Position numbers and translations under genes: made by a program. From assembly GCA_045810625.1 (NCBI GenBank), contig JBJMVQ010000055.1, positions 124,001-188,000 of the forward strand: a stretch of DNA of 64,000 nucleotides, written 5' to 3'. Origin of the DNA: JACQFZ01 sp045810625 (GTDB lineage: Bacteria; Pseudomonadota; Gammaproteobacteria; Acidiferrobacterales; Sulfurifustaceae). The notes beneath the pieces are model-generated. The model was not told where the DNA came from. It was given only the letters and a program-made list of their open reading frames with translations, and searched no databases. Below are positions 34,420 through 43,565 of the stretch, in pieces (the stretch's first letter is position 1; each line of letters opens with the position of its first letter).

Positions 34420-34607
34420 TCGACCTCCAGAGCACCGATGGTGACGCTCGACGTCGCTCGCTCTATACCGGATACGTCCACCAATCCAATAAACTCGGTA
34501 TTGCTACCCCCGGTGTCACTCTCCACTGCGCCGCTCGATCCCCCGCCTCCACCACAACCGCCTAATGCGGCACCGCAAAGAAGCAACAGCAACAATTTCC
34601 TATACAC
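34416..34607 (-). CDS. Short lipoprotein, possibly a truncated larger gene
   Basis: 63 residues from a GTG at 34607 (site CGGAGATTGAGAAC). It has a basic start, a leucine run and lipobox AALGGC, then a glycine/serine stretch (GGGGGSSGAVES) and FIGLVDVSGIERATSSVTIG. This beginning resembles secreted lipoproteins that carry a DUF5666-type domain, and the protein stops where the first repeat of that domain would begin. It may therefore be a remnant. The frame continues upstream to 34952 without recognisable content. It is convergent and overlapping with the YdcF-type gene. Confidence 0.5.
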   Translation of the reverse strand: MYRKLLLLLLCGAALGGCGGGGGSSGAVESDTGGSNTEFIGLVDVSGIERATSSVTIGALEVD

Positions 34608-35094
34608 GTTCTCAATCTCCGCGTTGGTGAAGCACCGATTCCAACATCCGTAACGCGGGTATCCAAAGTCTTTCCGCTCAACCGAACGAAGCGCCGGATC
34701 AGTGGCATACAGAGGGTTCTTAAAGCGAGCCGTTACTTCTTGGTTCCCGGCTGGCGTAAGCAGCAAGCGCGGGCAAGTCGAAGCGGCTTGCCCGGAATCG
34801 GAGAACTGATCGGCGAGCACATGCAGGTATCGAGCCCGCGCGTGACGGTCGAGGTAGTGTAGGTGGGGGATGCGAACCCGGCGGCATGCGGACATTGAAG
34901 CGTTCAGTGCATCACCGGAGCCCGGGAATTTCGCGAACGTCGTAAACGTCAAGCGTAAACGGATGCATACGCGCTCTTTACGCTCGATTCTGTTAGTTTA
35001 CTTGTGAGCGCGCTCATCTTGATGTTGCTTCGGGCGAGCCACGAAGGGACGCGTTTGGCGCGGAGCCTCTTGCGGTGAATACGGAGAATAAGAC
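34608..35094. other. 487-base intergenic region upstream of rpfF
   Basis: Contains the foldback CGGGCAAG (34770-34777) / CTTGCCCG (34787-34794). A long minus-strand open frame across this region has no recognisable domain and is not called. The last bases before rpfF include a good site (ACGGAGAATAAGAC). Base composition is more AT-rich than in the lipoate/cell-wall block, consistent with an island border. Confidence 0.5.
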
Positions 35095-36051
35095 ATGGAT
35101 AAGGTGCCGTTCGATCTCCCTGCGTATCGTCATCTACAAGCCTCGTACGATCACGAGACTCGATCCATCTGGTGCTATCTCGATCCAAAACCTCGGCCAA
35201 CGTTCAATCACGAAGCGCTCGACGAGATCCTCGACCTGCAAAAGCGTGTCACTGCAAACCTGCAAAGTGATGACCCTGATAGACAAGACACGCGCTATTT
35301 CGTCGCCACCTCCCTTGAGCCTTCGGTTTTCAACTTAGGGGGCGATCTAGCGCTATTCGTCGGGCTAATTAAAACTAGAGACAAAAAAGGCCTGATGGCG
35401 TACGGGGTAAAGTGCATCGAGGCCCTTTACCAAAATGCGACGAGCCTGGGGGTCCCTCAGCTTACGACCATATCGCTGGTATGCGGGGCGGCGCTTGGCG
35501 GGGGGTTCGAAGCTGCGCTGTCGAGCGATGTCTTGATCGCGGAACGAAGCGCACAAATGGGTTTTCCAGAAATCTTGTTCAATCTCTTTCCTGGTATGGG
35601 CGCCTATAACCTGCTCATCCGGCGCATCAATCCGGCTCTCGCCAAACGGCTGATCGCAAGCGGTAAACAATACAGCGCGGAGGAGCTGCACAAGATGGGC
35701 ATCGTCGACGTACTCGCGGACGACGGGGAGGGGTTTGACGTAGTTCGAGAGTTCATGCGCCAGCACGCACGCGCGAGCAACGGGCATCTGGCGATAAAAC
35801 AAGTGCGTGATCGCGTTTATCCGTTGTTGTGGAATGAGCTAAAAGACATCGTGGAGATTTGGGTCGATGCCGCACTCCGTGTGACAGCGCGCGACTTACG
35901 CATGATGTCGCGACTTGCCGAGATGCAGCGCCGCCGGCCGGAAGGTGGAGGCTTGTTGGCGGTCCCAGATGCGCCGCAGCCGGCACAGCCAGCACCAGCA
36001 GCCGACCAACAAACGGCCTACCCGCTCACGCTTGCGGCTCGATCGGTTTGA
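35095..36051 (+). CDS. rpfF: DSF synthase RpfF (crotonase-family acyl-ACP dehydratase/thioesterase)
   Basis: 318 residues. Makes diffusible signal factor, a cis-2-unsaturated fatty acid, from 3-hydroxyacyl-ACP. It carries the RpfF type of crotonase core: VCGAALGGGFEAALSSDVLI, AERSAQMGFPEILFNLFPGM and GAYNLL. The two catalytic glutamates correspond to E139 and E159, 20 residues apart as in Xanthomonas RpfF (141/161). The C-terminus has an extra Pro/Ala/Gln tail of about 35 residues. The gene converges on rpfC with only 15 bases between the stop codons, the same neighbour relation as in Xanthomonas. No RpfG (HD-GYP) gene lies in the window, so the downstream regulator must be encoded elsewhere or differ. 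Confidence 0.92.
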   Translation: MDKVPFDLPAYRHLQASYDHETRSIWCYLDPKPRPTFNHEALDEILDLQKRVTANLQSDDPDRQDTRYFVATSLEPSVFNLGGDLALFVGLIKTRDKKGLMAYGVKCIEALYQNATSLGVPQLTTISLVCGAALGGGFEAALSSDVLIAERSAQMGFPEILFNLFPGMGAYNLLIRRINPALAKRLIASGKQYSAEELHKMGIVDVLADDGEGFDVVREFMRQHARASNGHLAIKQVRDRVYPLLWNELKDIVEIWVDAALRVTARDLRMMSRLAEMQRRRPEGGGLLAVPDAPQPAQPAPAADQQTAYPLTLAARSV

Positions 36052-36066
36052 TGAGTCAAATTCAAT

Positions 36067-39000
36067 TCAGTGGAGCCTAGAGCCGCTCGAAGGATCGCTA
36101 TCGCTCGCTTTGGTGAATTCGCGTAGCGCTTGCGCAGCCTCCGCGAATACGACTTCAAGCCGGGCCACGATCTCCTTGCCTTCGCGCCGGAACTCGATCA
36201 GGCTGAAACCTTCCACTTCACTGCATGCCTGCACGAGACGCATCGCGCCGACGTTGGCGCCGTTTCCCTTCAACGCGTGGACACCTTCACAAAACGCCGC
36301 GTGATTCTTCGTGTGAACCGCGGCAGCGAGCTCGTCCAACAAGCGCCGACTTTCGGCTTCGAACGTATCCATCAGCTGAGCGACCTCTTTCGGGTCCTTG
36401 TATAGACGATCGAGCTCCGTAATCACCTCGGTGTCGAGCGCCGGCACTTCATATTCGGAAGGAGCGACGCCGCGCGCGCGTTCGATATCGAATACTTCCG
36501 CCTCTTCGAGAACCTTCTCGACGGTGTTCAGCACGATGCTGGTCGTGAACGGCTTGGTGAGATAGGCATGCGCACCTGCGTCCGCCGACTCCATCTGTGC
36601 CTCTATCGTGGCGTTCGCGGTCAGCATAATGATCGGTACTTTCGGGTAACGCTGCGACTTCTGGTACTCCTTGATGACCTCAATGCCGTCGAGCCCCGGC
36701 ATATGCATGTCGAGAATCGCGGCCTTGTAGCGGCCCGCTTGCAGCATCGCCAAGGCCTGATCGCCGCTCAGCGCCGTATCGACTTCGTAATTCGCGGATT
36801 CGAGCGTCTTGCGCAGAATCATCAGATTCGTTTTGTTGTCGTCGGCGATGAGCAGGCGCGGACGTATGCGCCCGGGCTGGGATGGGCTCTTGCCCCAGGC
36901 CCAAGGCTCGACCTGAACGACACCGCGCTCGAATGCCGCCTCGTACGCGCCGCTCCACCGCAGGGCGTTGAAGAGCAGGTTGCGCGGTACATCGTAAGAA
37001 AGCACACCGGCGTAGCCCCATTGACGCAGTAGCGCCGCCTCCGGTGAAACGTCGCAGAGAAGGAAAACCGGGGTCGACGAGAGCGCGGCCTTTCCGAGAA
37101 ATTCGCCCGCGCAGTGAATGCCGGCGTTGGTCAACACGGCCTGACTGTCGGCAAGCACCGCATGGAGTGGATTACCCAGGCGAATGCCGCGCGCGAGCAA
37201 TCCCTCGGCCTCACCCGCCGATGGCACGACGTTCAGCGTGATGTTCCAATGATCCGTCCGTGCCGTTATCGCGCGGATCAACGCGGCATCTTTCGAGATT
37301 AGCAATACCCGCATGCCCGCGATCGCGTCGCTGCTGTCGTCCACCGCGTCGGGCGCTCGGGGAAAGCGGATCTCCGCGTAGAAAGTGCTGCCCTTGCCTT
37401 TGATGCTATGCACTCCAAGGTTCCCGCCCATCAACTCGACCAACTGCCTAGCGATGGTCGTGCCAAGGCCGGTGCCGCCGTATCGGCGGGTCGTGCCGCT
37501 GTCTTCCTGCGCGAAGGCATCGAAAATACGATCGATGGCCGCGGGCTCGATGCCAATACCGGTGTCGTGCACCTCGATTCGCACGAGTACCGAATTCTCG
37601 TCGGCAACAACCAGGTGCGCCTCGAGCGATACGTATCCCTTCTCGGTAAATTTGATCGCGTTCGAAAGCAGGTTGAGAAGCACCTCGTCCAGATGGTGCG
37701 TGTCCCCGGCGAGCCAATACGGAATAGCGGGGTCGATGCGCAAGGTGAGGCGCAAATTCTTTTCGAACGCGTTGGCGCGAACCAGCCGGACCGCCCGATT
37801 CAGCAACTCATGAAGGTCGAACTTGGTTTGCTCGATGACGAGCTTACCTGCCTCGATCTTGCTGAAATCGAGCACGTTGTCGATTTGTCGCATCGAAACT
37901 TTAACGGAGTCGCGAATCACTTCCAGCAAGGAACGGTCCTCGCGGGTCAGACGCTTGCTCGTACCTAGCAGCTCGGTCGTGCCCAAAATACCGTTCAAGG
38001 GCGTTCGCAGCTCATGGCTCATGCGCGCGAGGAAGTGGCTCTTCGCCGCGCTCGCCTCCTCGGCGCGCCGGCGCGCTTCGTGCAGTTGGCGGATCAGATG
38101 GGCAGCGTATGCCGGGATAACGATCAAGCCGATGAGCATGCCGGCCGCCAACGTCGCCTGCTCGCGCCAGCTCTCGGAAACGATGACGACTGTTGAAAAA
38201 CCGGCAACGCTCAACGCCGTACCGACTAAGAGAGCGTTCACGCCGAAGCGAAAGCCGTTACCGAGCGTGATCCAAAGATACAGGACAAATAACGGCAGAC
38301 CGGTATTGCCAAGCGCCACAATCAAATAACTCGTCGCACTGACGTCCGCGACGTTAACCGCTATGCGTCGAACTACCGAAGGACGAGGATCGACCAGCAA
38401 GAGAGCGGCGATGATCGCGGAAAATGCTAAATAGCCGAAGCAGAATACCAACCAGGGCTCTAACGATAGGATCGGGTGATGGCGAGCGACTAGATAAACA
38501 AACACCACTGAACAGATGAGTACGCGTATCAGGGCTTGCCCGAGTTCGCCGGTCTCTTTCATACGTTTCAGGAACGGCTGGCGCGTAGAAGAGCGAGCTG
38601 AAGAATTCGACATGGTACCTTCACGCATTGAGCGAATCGAAAAAGTTGGGATGAGCACCAACGCTGCGACTACCGCCGCTGCTACGCCTGCAAACTGTTT
38701 CCATGCCGTCGACAGACCCAACACCAGACAAAAACCGACAACGCTTAGCAGCGCACTGATGACGCCGCCCTTTCGTCCGAACCGGAGTCTGTTGCCCAGC
38801 GTTATCCATAGATACAGCACAAATAGCGGGATGCCCGCTTCACCCGTCGAGATCATCGCGTACGTAACGGCCACGATATCGGCTATGTTAGTAGCCAAAC
38901 GCCGCCTCGCTGACACCACGGTGTCTTGCAGGGTAAGCACTAAAATAGCGACTGACACGGCAAGATAGCCGACCAAAAAAACCAACCACAGCGGTGGGCC

Positions 39001-39183
39001 GAGTTTTAGGCTCATCGGGTAGTGGCGGATAACAAGGTACGTGATGCCAAAAAATACGATCATCACGCGAATGGCTGCCTGGCCGCGCTCGCGGCCCAGC
39101 TCGTCGTAGCGCCTTGCTGCAGTCCCCAGCATCATCTGCTGCAGCGGCAAGATCTGCAGCAGCCGCTCGAAAGCTTTACTCAT
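36067..39183 (-). CDS. rpfC: RpfC-type DSF sensor hybrid histidine kinase with duplicated membrane sensor
   Basis: 1038 residues, against about 726 in Xanthomonas RpfC. The membrane part is present twice: copy 1 about 33-186 and copy 2 about 214-367. Both contain PLFVLYLWITLGN (119-131 and 297-309) followed by an RFG, and both begin with a GQAxIRV...YLVxRHxP pattern. After that come HisKA (His390 in FLARMSHELRTPLNG), HATPase (LLSNAIKFTEKG, HDTGIGIEP, GGTGLGTTIARQLV), a degenerate receiver-like domain (about 625-740), a true receiver (LLIADDNKTNLMIL, AAILDMHMPGLDG, LTKPFTT) and a C-terminal HPt (EGVHALKGNGANVGAMRLV). Start ATG 39183 has an AGGAG site. The upstream haem-oxygenase-like gene is on the same strand, 54 bases away. 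Confidence 0.92.
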   Translation of the reverse strand: MSKAFERLLQILPLQQMMLGTAARRYDELGRERGQAAIRVMIVFFGITYLVIRHYPMSLKLGPPLWLVFLVGYLAVSVAILVLTLQDTVVSARRRLATNIADIVAVTYAMISTGEAGIPLFVLYLWITLGNRLRFGRKGGVISALLSVVGFCLVLGLSTAWKQFAGVAAAVVAALVLIPTFSIRSMREGTMSNSSARSSTRQPFLKRMKETGELGQALIRVLICSVVFVYLVARHHPILSLEPWLVFCFGYLAFSAIIAALLLVDPRPSVVRRIAVNVADVSATSYLIVALGNTGLPLFVLYLWITLGNGFRFGVNALLVGTALSVAGFSTVVIVSESWREQATLAAGMLIGLIVIPAYAAHLIRQLHEARRRAEEASAAKSHFLARMSHELRTPLNGILGTTELLGTSKRLTREDRSLLEVIRDSVKVSMRQIDNVLDFSKIEAGKLVIEQTKFDLHELLNRAVRLVRANAFEKNLRLTLRIDPAIPYWLAGDTHHLDEVLLNLLSNAIKFTEKGYVSLEAHLVVADENSVLVRIEVHDTGIGIEPAAIDRIFDAFAQEDSGTTRRYGGTGLGTTIARQLVELMGGNLGVHSIKGKGSTFYAEIRFPRAPDAVDDSSDAIAGMRVLLISKDAALIRAITARTDHWNITLNVVPSAGEAEGLLARGIRLGNPLHAVLADSQAVLTNAGIHCAGEFLGKAALSSTPVFLLCDVSPEAALLRQWGYAGVLSYDVPRNLLFNALRWSGAYEAAFERGVVQVEPWAWGKSPSQPGRIRPRLLIADDNKTNLMILRKTLESANYEVDTALSGDQALAMLQAGRYKAAILDMHMPGLDGIEVIKEYQKSQRYPKVPIIMLTANATIEAQMESADAGAHAYLTKPFTTSIVLNTVEKVLEEAEVFDIERARGVAPSEYEVPALDTEVITELDRLYKDPKEVAQLMDTFEAESRRLLDELAAAVHTKNHAAFCEGVHALKGNGANVGAMRLVQACSEVEGFSLIEFRREGKEIVARLEVVFAEAAQALREFTKASDSDPSSGSRLH

Positions 39184-39237
39184 GCTGAACTCCTAGCCAC
39201 TTTCGTGCCTTACCGGCCGCCGCGAAAAAATATTCCG

Positions 39238-39885
39238 CTATCCGAATGCAGCGCCGAACAGCCGGAAATTCAACTTCAGAGCGTTGACGACCGTGGCGCC
39301 AGCTTGGTCGTCGATTTCCTTGAGAATCTCATCGAGTTCGCGCAAATGGTCGTTATCCATAGGGCCGTGCGTGGCGAGGAATTTGACGCCGACCGGAGGG
39401 TTCAGCGAGAGACCGAGCGCTTTCGCCACGCCGGCGCTGGCGCGGCCGGCGAGCCGGGACGCGATCGCTTCGAGCGTGTATATCATCCCGAGTACGCCGC
39501 TCGGGTGTTCGCGCTCACAGACCCAGTAGTTGAAGCTGATCATTCCTTGGATCTCCGGGCGCGGGCGACCGTTCTTGACCCCACGGGCGAACTGCGCACC
39601 TCCGATTGCTTCGCAGTCCTCCAGAACCCAGCGCTCATGACCCTTCTCGTCCTCGATGCGCGTATATAAGAAGTATCGTAGACCTTCATAAGCGTCCCCA
39701 CACTTCGACGCCGCCAACGCCATGATCGGACAGAAATGCCAAACAACGTGGTAGAGATCGTTAAGAAACTCCTCGTACCGTTCTTTATCCAGTGTCCCAA
39801 CAGCGAGCCTGCTGATGAGAGGTGAAACGGCAAACTTCCCCAGCTCCACCGCACTCTCCTGCTGCAGCTTCTCACTCAGCGTCAT
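39238..39885 (-). CDS. Haem-oxygenase-like (TenA/PqqC/CADD fold) protein beside rpfC
   Basis: 215 residues from ATG 39885 (GAGGAGC site). Helical protein of the iron-containing, haem-oxygenase-like oxidase superfamily: FLNDLYHVVWHFCPIMALAA, TRIEDEKGHERWVLEDCEAI, FNYWVCEREHPSGVLGMIYT and LATHGPMDNDHLRELDEILK. His and Glu residues at these places (HVVWHF, EDEKGHE, HGPMDNDH) could bind a di-iron or other metal centre, as in HDO enzymes. Substrate unknown; several HDO enzymes act on fatty acids, which would fit next to a DSF sensor. It is transcribed before rpfC with a 54-base gap. The longer frame to 39999 lacks a site and is rejected. Confidence 0.75.
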   Translation of the reverse strand: MTLSEKLQQESAVELGKFAVSPLISRLAVGTLDKERYEEFLNDLYHVVWHFCPIMALAASKCGDAYEGLRYFLYTRIEDEKGHERWVLEDCEAIGGAQFARGVKNGRPRPEIQGMISFNYWVCEREHPSGVLGMIYTLEAIASRLAGRASAGVAKALGLSLNPPVGVKFLATHGPMDNDHLRELDEILKEIDDQAGATVVNALKLNFRLFGAAFG

Positions 39886-40164
39886 CGTTGCTCCTCGGGA
39901 ACCCCGCAATGAACGGGTACGCGGTCGTAACAATCTAATTAGCTTGAAGAAATATAGCCATTTTTGATAGGCCGACACCACAACGACGCAATCCTGCATG
40001 GCGAAACACAGAGAATGCTTTGAATCTTATTGGATTTACAGGATTGGAGACGCCGCGTTTAACGAATTCGAGGCCGTGCGGCTCCCGGCTCGATTGCATA
40101 CAAATGGGGCAAGAATGTCGCGAAAAGTCAGCGGTGAGCCGGCGCGACCGGTCGAATCGAACGG

Positions 40165-41649
40165 TCAGTGGCGAGAGCGGACGCGTTCGACAGCGCGACG
40201 CCAGCTCGCCAGAAGCTGTTGTGCCGCTTCGCGATTCATCTGCGGGTCGAATGCGCGTTCAGCCTGCCAGCATCGCGCCAACTCCGCGACATTCGACCAC
40301 ACTCCAGCTGCCAGCCCGGCAAGATATGCAGCACCAAGCGCGGTCGTTTCGAGCACACGAGGACGAACCACCCGAACGCCGAGCAGGTCTGCTTGAAATT
40401 GGAGCAACAGGTTATTGGCCGCCGCTCCGCCGTCTACGCGAAGCTCTGCGATGGCGTGCCCGGCGTCCGCCTCCATCGCACCGAGTAGTTCCGCCGCCTG
40501 ATACGCAATCGACTCGACCGCCGCGCGCGCAATGTGCGCCGCCGTCGTTCCGCGCGTGAGCCCGAATATGCCACCGCGTGCGTGCGGGTCCCAGTAAGGC
40601 GCGCCGAGACCGGTGAAGGCCGGAACGAAATGGACGCCTCCACTGTCGGGCACCGAAAGCGCCAAGGCTTCGATGTCTACCGAACGCTTGATGACGCCGA
40701 GACCGTCGCGCAGCCACTGCACGACTGCGCCACTAACGAAAACGCTCCCCTCGAGCGCATAGCGAGGCGTTGCTTGAAGCTGTGCGGCCGCCGTCGTCAC
40801 CAAACCGTGCGCCGATGTCTTCGCCTCCGCGCCGGTCTGCATCAGCATGAAACATCCGGTGCCGTACGTGCTCTTCGCCATGCCGGGCTCGTGACAGGCC
40901 TGCCCGAAAAGCGCCGCTTGTTGATCGCCAGCGATCCCGCCGATAAGCAACGGCACGCCGAAAAGATCCGCTTCCGTTTCGCCGTACCGGTAGCTTGAAG
41001 GTAATACCTCGGGCAGCAGCGCGCGCGGAATTCCGAGTAGGCCGAGAAGCTCGTCGTCCCAGCGGTTCGCGCGGATGTCGAACAACAACGTGCGCGACGC
41101 GTTGCTGACGTCCGTCACATGCCGCCGTCCACCGGTGAGATTCCATACCAACCACGCGTCGACGGTACCGAAGGCAAGCTTGCCCGCTTCCGCCTGAGCG
41201 CGCGCATTCGGTACGTTGTCGAGCATCCACGCGAGCTTGGTCCCCGAGAAGTACGGATCGAGAACGAGTCCAGTCTTGGCACGAAACGTCGTTTCCAGCC
41301 CGCGGGCTTTCAACGCCTCGCACCGATCCGCGGTGCGCCGATCCTGCCATACGATCGCGTTGCAGATCGGCCGGCCGGTCGCGCGCTCCCACACCACCGT
41401 GGTTTCGCGTTGATTGGCGATTCCGATCGCAGCGATTTGCCGAGCAGCGAGACCGGCCTGCGCGAGCGCTTCGCGCGCGACCTGGAGTTGCGATTGCCAG
41501 ATCTCCAGCGGATCGTGCTCGACCCAGCCGGGCGCCGGGAAGATTTGCCGGAACTCCTGCTGGGCCATCGCGACGATGGCGCCGCGATCGTCGAACACGA
41601 TTGCCCGCGAGCTGGTCGTACCTTGATCGAGTGCGAGTAGATAGGTCAT
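40165..41649 (-). CDS. glpK: Glycerol kinase
   Basis: 494 residues, family length. Phosphorylates glycerol to sn-glycerol-3-phosphate. FGGY motifs: LALDQGTTSSRAIVFDDRGA, GWVEHDPLEIW, AIGIANQRETTVVWERATG, IGGIAGDQQAALFGQACHEP and the C-terminal LRVDGGAAANNLLLQFQADL. Last gene of the glycerol operon, behind a terminator at 41747-41777 that probably reduces its expression relative to the transporter. A 279-base gap to the haem-oxygenase-like gene follows, without recognised features. Confidence 0.97.
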   Translation of the reverse strand: MTYLLALDQGTTSSRAIVFDDRGAIVAMAQQEFRQIFPAPGWVEHDPLEIWQSQLQVAREALAQAGLAARQIAAIGIANQRETTVVWERATGRPICNAIVWQDRRTADRCEALKARGLETTFRAKTGLVLDPYFSGTKLAWMLDNVPNARAQAEAGKLAFGTVDAWLVWNLTGGRRHVTDVSNASRTLLFDIRANRWDDELLGLLGIPRALLPEVLPSSYRYGETEADLFGVPLLIGGIAGDQQAALFGQACHEPGMAKSTYGTGCFMLMQTGAEAKTSAHGLVTTAAAQLQATPRYALEGSVFVSGAVVQWLRDGLGVIKRSVDIEALALSVPDSGGVHFVPAFTGLGAPYWDPHARGGIFGLTRGTTAAHIARAAVESIAYQAAELLGAMEADAGHAIAELRVDGGAAANNLLLQFQADLLGVRVVRPRVLETTALGAAYLAGLAAGVWSNVAELARCWQAERAFDPQMNREAAQQLLASWRRAVERVRSRH

Positions 41650-41746
41650 GTCTCAGAGCCTCGTTCCGGTGGCGACTATTATCTGCGAGCCAAACATATG
41701 ATCACAGCGTACCGGCGAAGTACGCCGGCGATCGAGAGCTGCCAAG

Positions 41747-41777
41747 AAAAAGGGGCGCGGCTGAATCGCCGCGCCCC
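41747..41777 (-). terminator. Rho-independent terminator after glpV
   Basis: Read on the minus strand: GGGGCGCGGC (41777-41768), a 6-base loop, GCCGCGCCCC (41761-41752), then TTTTT. It is a canonical strong terminator between the binding-protein gene and glpK, so glpK depends on readthrough or its own promoter. Confidence 0.9.
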
Positions 41778-41807
41778 GCGTCACGCCTCGCCCGCTTCGC
41801 CGTGGCG

Positions 41808-43565
41808 TCACATTGCGCGGCCTTCCTTCCATGCCTGTAGCAGCTTTTCGTACTGAACCGTCTCGCCCTTCGGCTTTTCGTTCGCGAGCTTGGCGTGCGG
41901 CGCACGGCCCGGCGCAAGCCATTTGTCCTCGGCCTGCGGCTGATTGAGCTTCGGCCCGCACTCGCCTTGCGCGCCGGAGCGCTCGATACGCGCCATCACC
42001 TTGTCCATTTCCTCGGCCAGGTTGTCCATCGCCTTTTCGGGCGTCACCGATCCCGACACGGCCTCGCCGATGTTCTGCCACCATAGCTGCGCGAGCTTCG
42101 GGTAGTCGGGTACGTTCGTGCCGCTCGGCGTCCAGGCGACGCGCGCCGGGCTGCGATAAAACTCGACCAAGCCGCCGAGCCGCGGGGCGCGCTCGGTGAA
42201 CGACTGGTGACGGATCGTGCTATCCCGAACGAATGTTAGGCCGGTGTGCGACTTCTTCACGTCAACGGTCTTGGACACCGTGAATTGTGCGTACAACCAC
42301 GCCGCTTTGCGCCGATCCACCGGCGTGCTCTTCAGCAGCGTCCATGAGCCCGCGTCCTGATACCCGATCTTCACACCGTTCTGCCAGTACGGACCATGCG
42401 GCGAGGGCGCCATGCGCCAGAGCGGCATGCCTTTGTCGTCCACGGTATTGTTGCCTTTGCTCTTCGGCTCGACCATCGAGGCCGTGAACGCGGTGTACCA
42501 GAAAATCTGCTGCGCGACGTTGCCCTTGGCGAGGCTCGGCAGCGACTGATAGAAGTCCATGCCGAGCGCTCCCGGCGGCGCGTACTTGCGCAGCCAATCG
42601 AGATACTTGCGCAGGGCATACTTCGCGGCCGGACCGTTCGCTTCGCCGCCGCGGCTCACGCTCGAACCGACCGGGCGGCAGCCTTCGACGCGAATGCCCC
42701 ATTCGTCCACCGGCTTGCCGTTCGGCAGGCCCTTGTCGCCGACGCCGGCCATCGAGAGCCACGCGTCGGTGAAGCGCCAGCCGAGATCGGGCGCTTTCTT
42801 GCCGTAGTCCATGTGGCCGTACACCGCTCTTCCGTCGATTTCGCGCACATCGTTGGTAAAGAACTCGGCGATGTCTTCGTACGCCGACCAATTCACCGGC
42901 ACGCCGAGCTCGTAGCCGTACTTCGCCTTGAACTTTTCCTTGAGGTCCGGCCGATCGAACCAGTCTTTGCGGAACCAATAGAGGTTCGCGAACTGCTGAT
43001 CCGGCAACTGATAGAGCTTGCCGTCGATACCGGTCGTGAACGACTTCCCGATGAAGTCGTTGACGTCGAGTGTCGGAAGCGTCACGTCTTTGCCTTCGCC
43101 CGCCATCCAGTCCGTCAGGTTCACGACATACGGGTAGCGGATGTGCGTACCGATCAAATCGGAATCGTTGATCCAGGCGTCGTAGAGATTTTTTCCGGTC
43201 TGGAACTGCGTCTGAATTTTTTCGATCACGTCGCCTTCTTGGATGAGGTCGTGCGTGACTTTGATGCCGGTGATCTCCTCGAACGCCTTGGCGAGCACCT
43301 TCGATTCATACTCGTGCGTCGGGATGGTTTCGGACACCACACGAATATGCATGCCCTTGAAAGGCTTCGCCGCGTTGATGAACCACTCCATCTCTTTGAG
43401 CTGCTGTTCCTTGGAAAGAGTCGAGGGCTGGAACTCCTTGTCGACCCATTTCTTCGCCGCCGCCATGTCGGCGCTGGCCGAGCTCGATAAGGCCACCAGC
43501 GCAAACGCGACGACGCAGCTCAAGAGGACCCTGCCGAACTTTGTACTGCTGGTTGTGGCGTTCAT
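41808..43565 (-). CDS. glpV: Periplasmic glycerol-binding protein of ABC transporter
   Basis: 585 residues from ATG 43565 (GGAGG site). Signal peptide LLSCVVAFALVALSSSASA, then a large extracellular solute-binding domain: PFKGMHIRVVSETIPTHEYE, FEEITGIKVTHDLIQEGDVI, YWFRKDWFDRPDLKEKF and WGIRVEGCRPVGSSVSRGGE. Such unusually large binding proteins belong to the GlpSTPQV glycerol importers. Located after the two permeases and the DUF2160 protein. Terminator at 41747-41777. Confidence 0.93.
   Translation of the reverse strand: MNATTSSTKFGRVLLSCVVAFALVALSSSASADMAAAKKWVDKEFQPSTLSKEQQLKEMEWFINAAKPFKGMHIRVVSETIPTHEYESKVLAKAFEEITGIKVTHDLIQEGDVIEKIQTQFQTGKNLYDAWINDSDLIGTHIRYPYVVNLTDWMAGEGKDVTLPTLDVNDFIGKSFTTGIDGKLYQLPDQQFANLYWFRKDWFDRPDLKEKFKAKYGYELGVPVNWSAYEDIAEFFTNDVREIDGRAVYGHMDYGKKAPDLGWRFTDAWLSMAGVGDKGLPNGKPVDEWGIRVEGCRPVGSSVSRGGEANGPAAKYALRKYLDWLRKYAPPGALGMDFYQSLPSLAKGNVAQQIFWYTAFTASMVEPKSKGNNTVDDKGMPLWRMAPSPHGPYWQNGVKIGYQDAGSWTLLKSTPVDRRKAAWLYAQFTVSKTVDVKKSHTGLTFVRDSTIRHQSFTERAPRLGGLVEFYRSPARVAWTPSGTNVPDYPKLAQLWWQNIGEAVSGSVTPEKAMDNLAEEMDKVMARIERSGAQGECGPKLNQPQAEDKWLAPGRAPHAKLANEKPKGETVQYEKLLQAWKEGRAM

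Noticed and set aside
34608..34952. Minus-strand frame upstream of the small lipoprotein
   Set aside because: No recognisable domain and no signal; the lipoprotein starts cleanly at GTG 34607.
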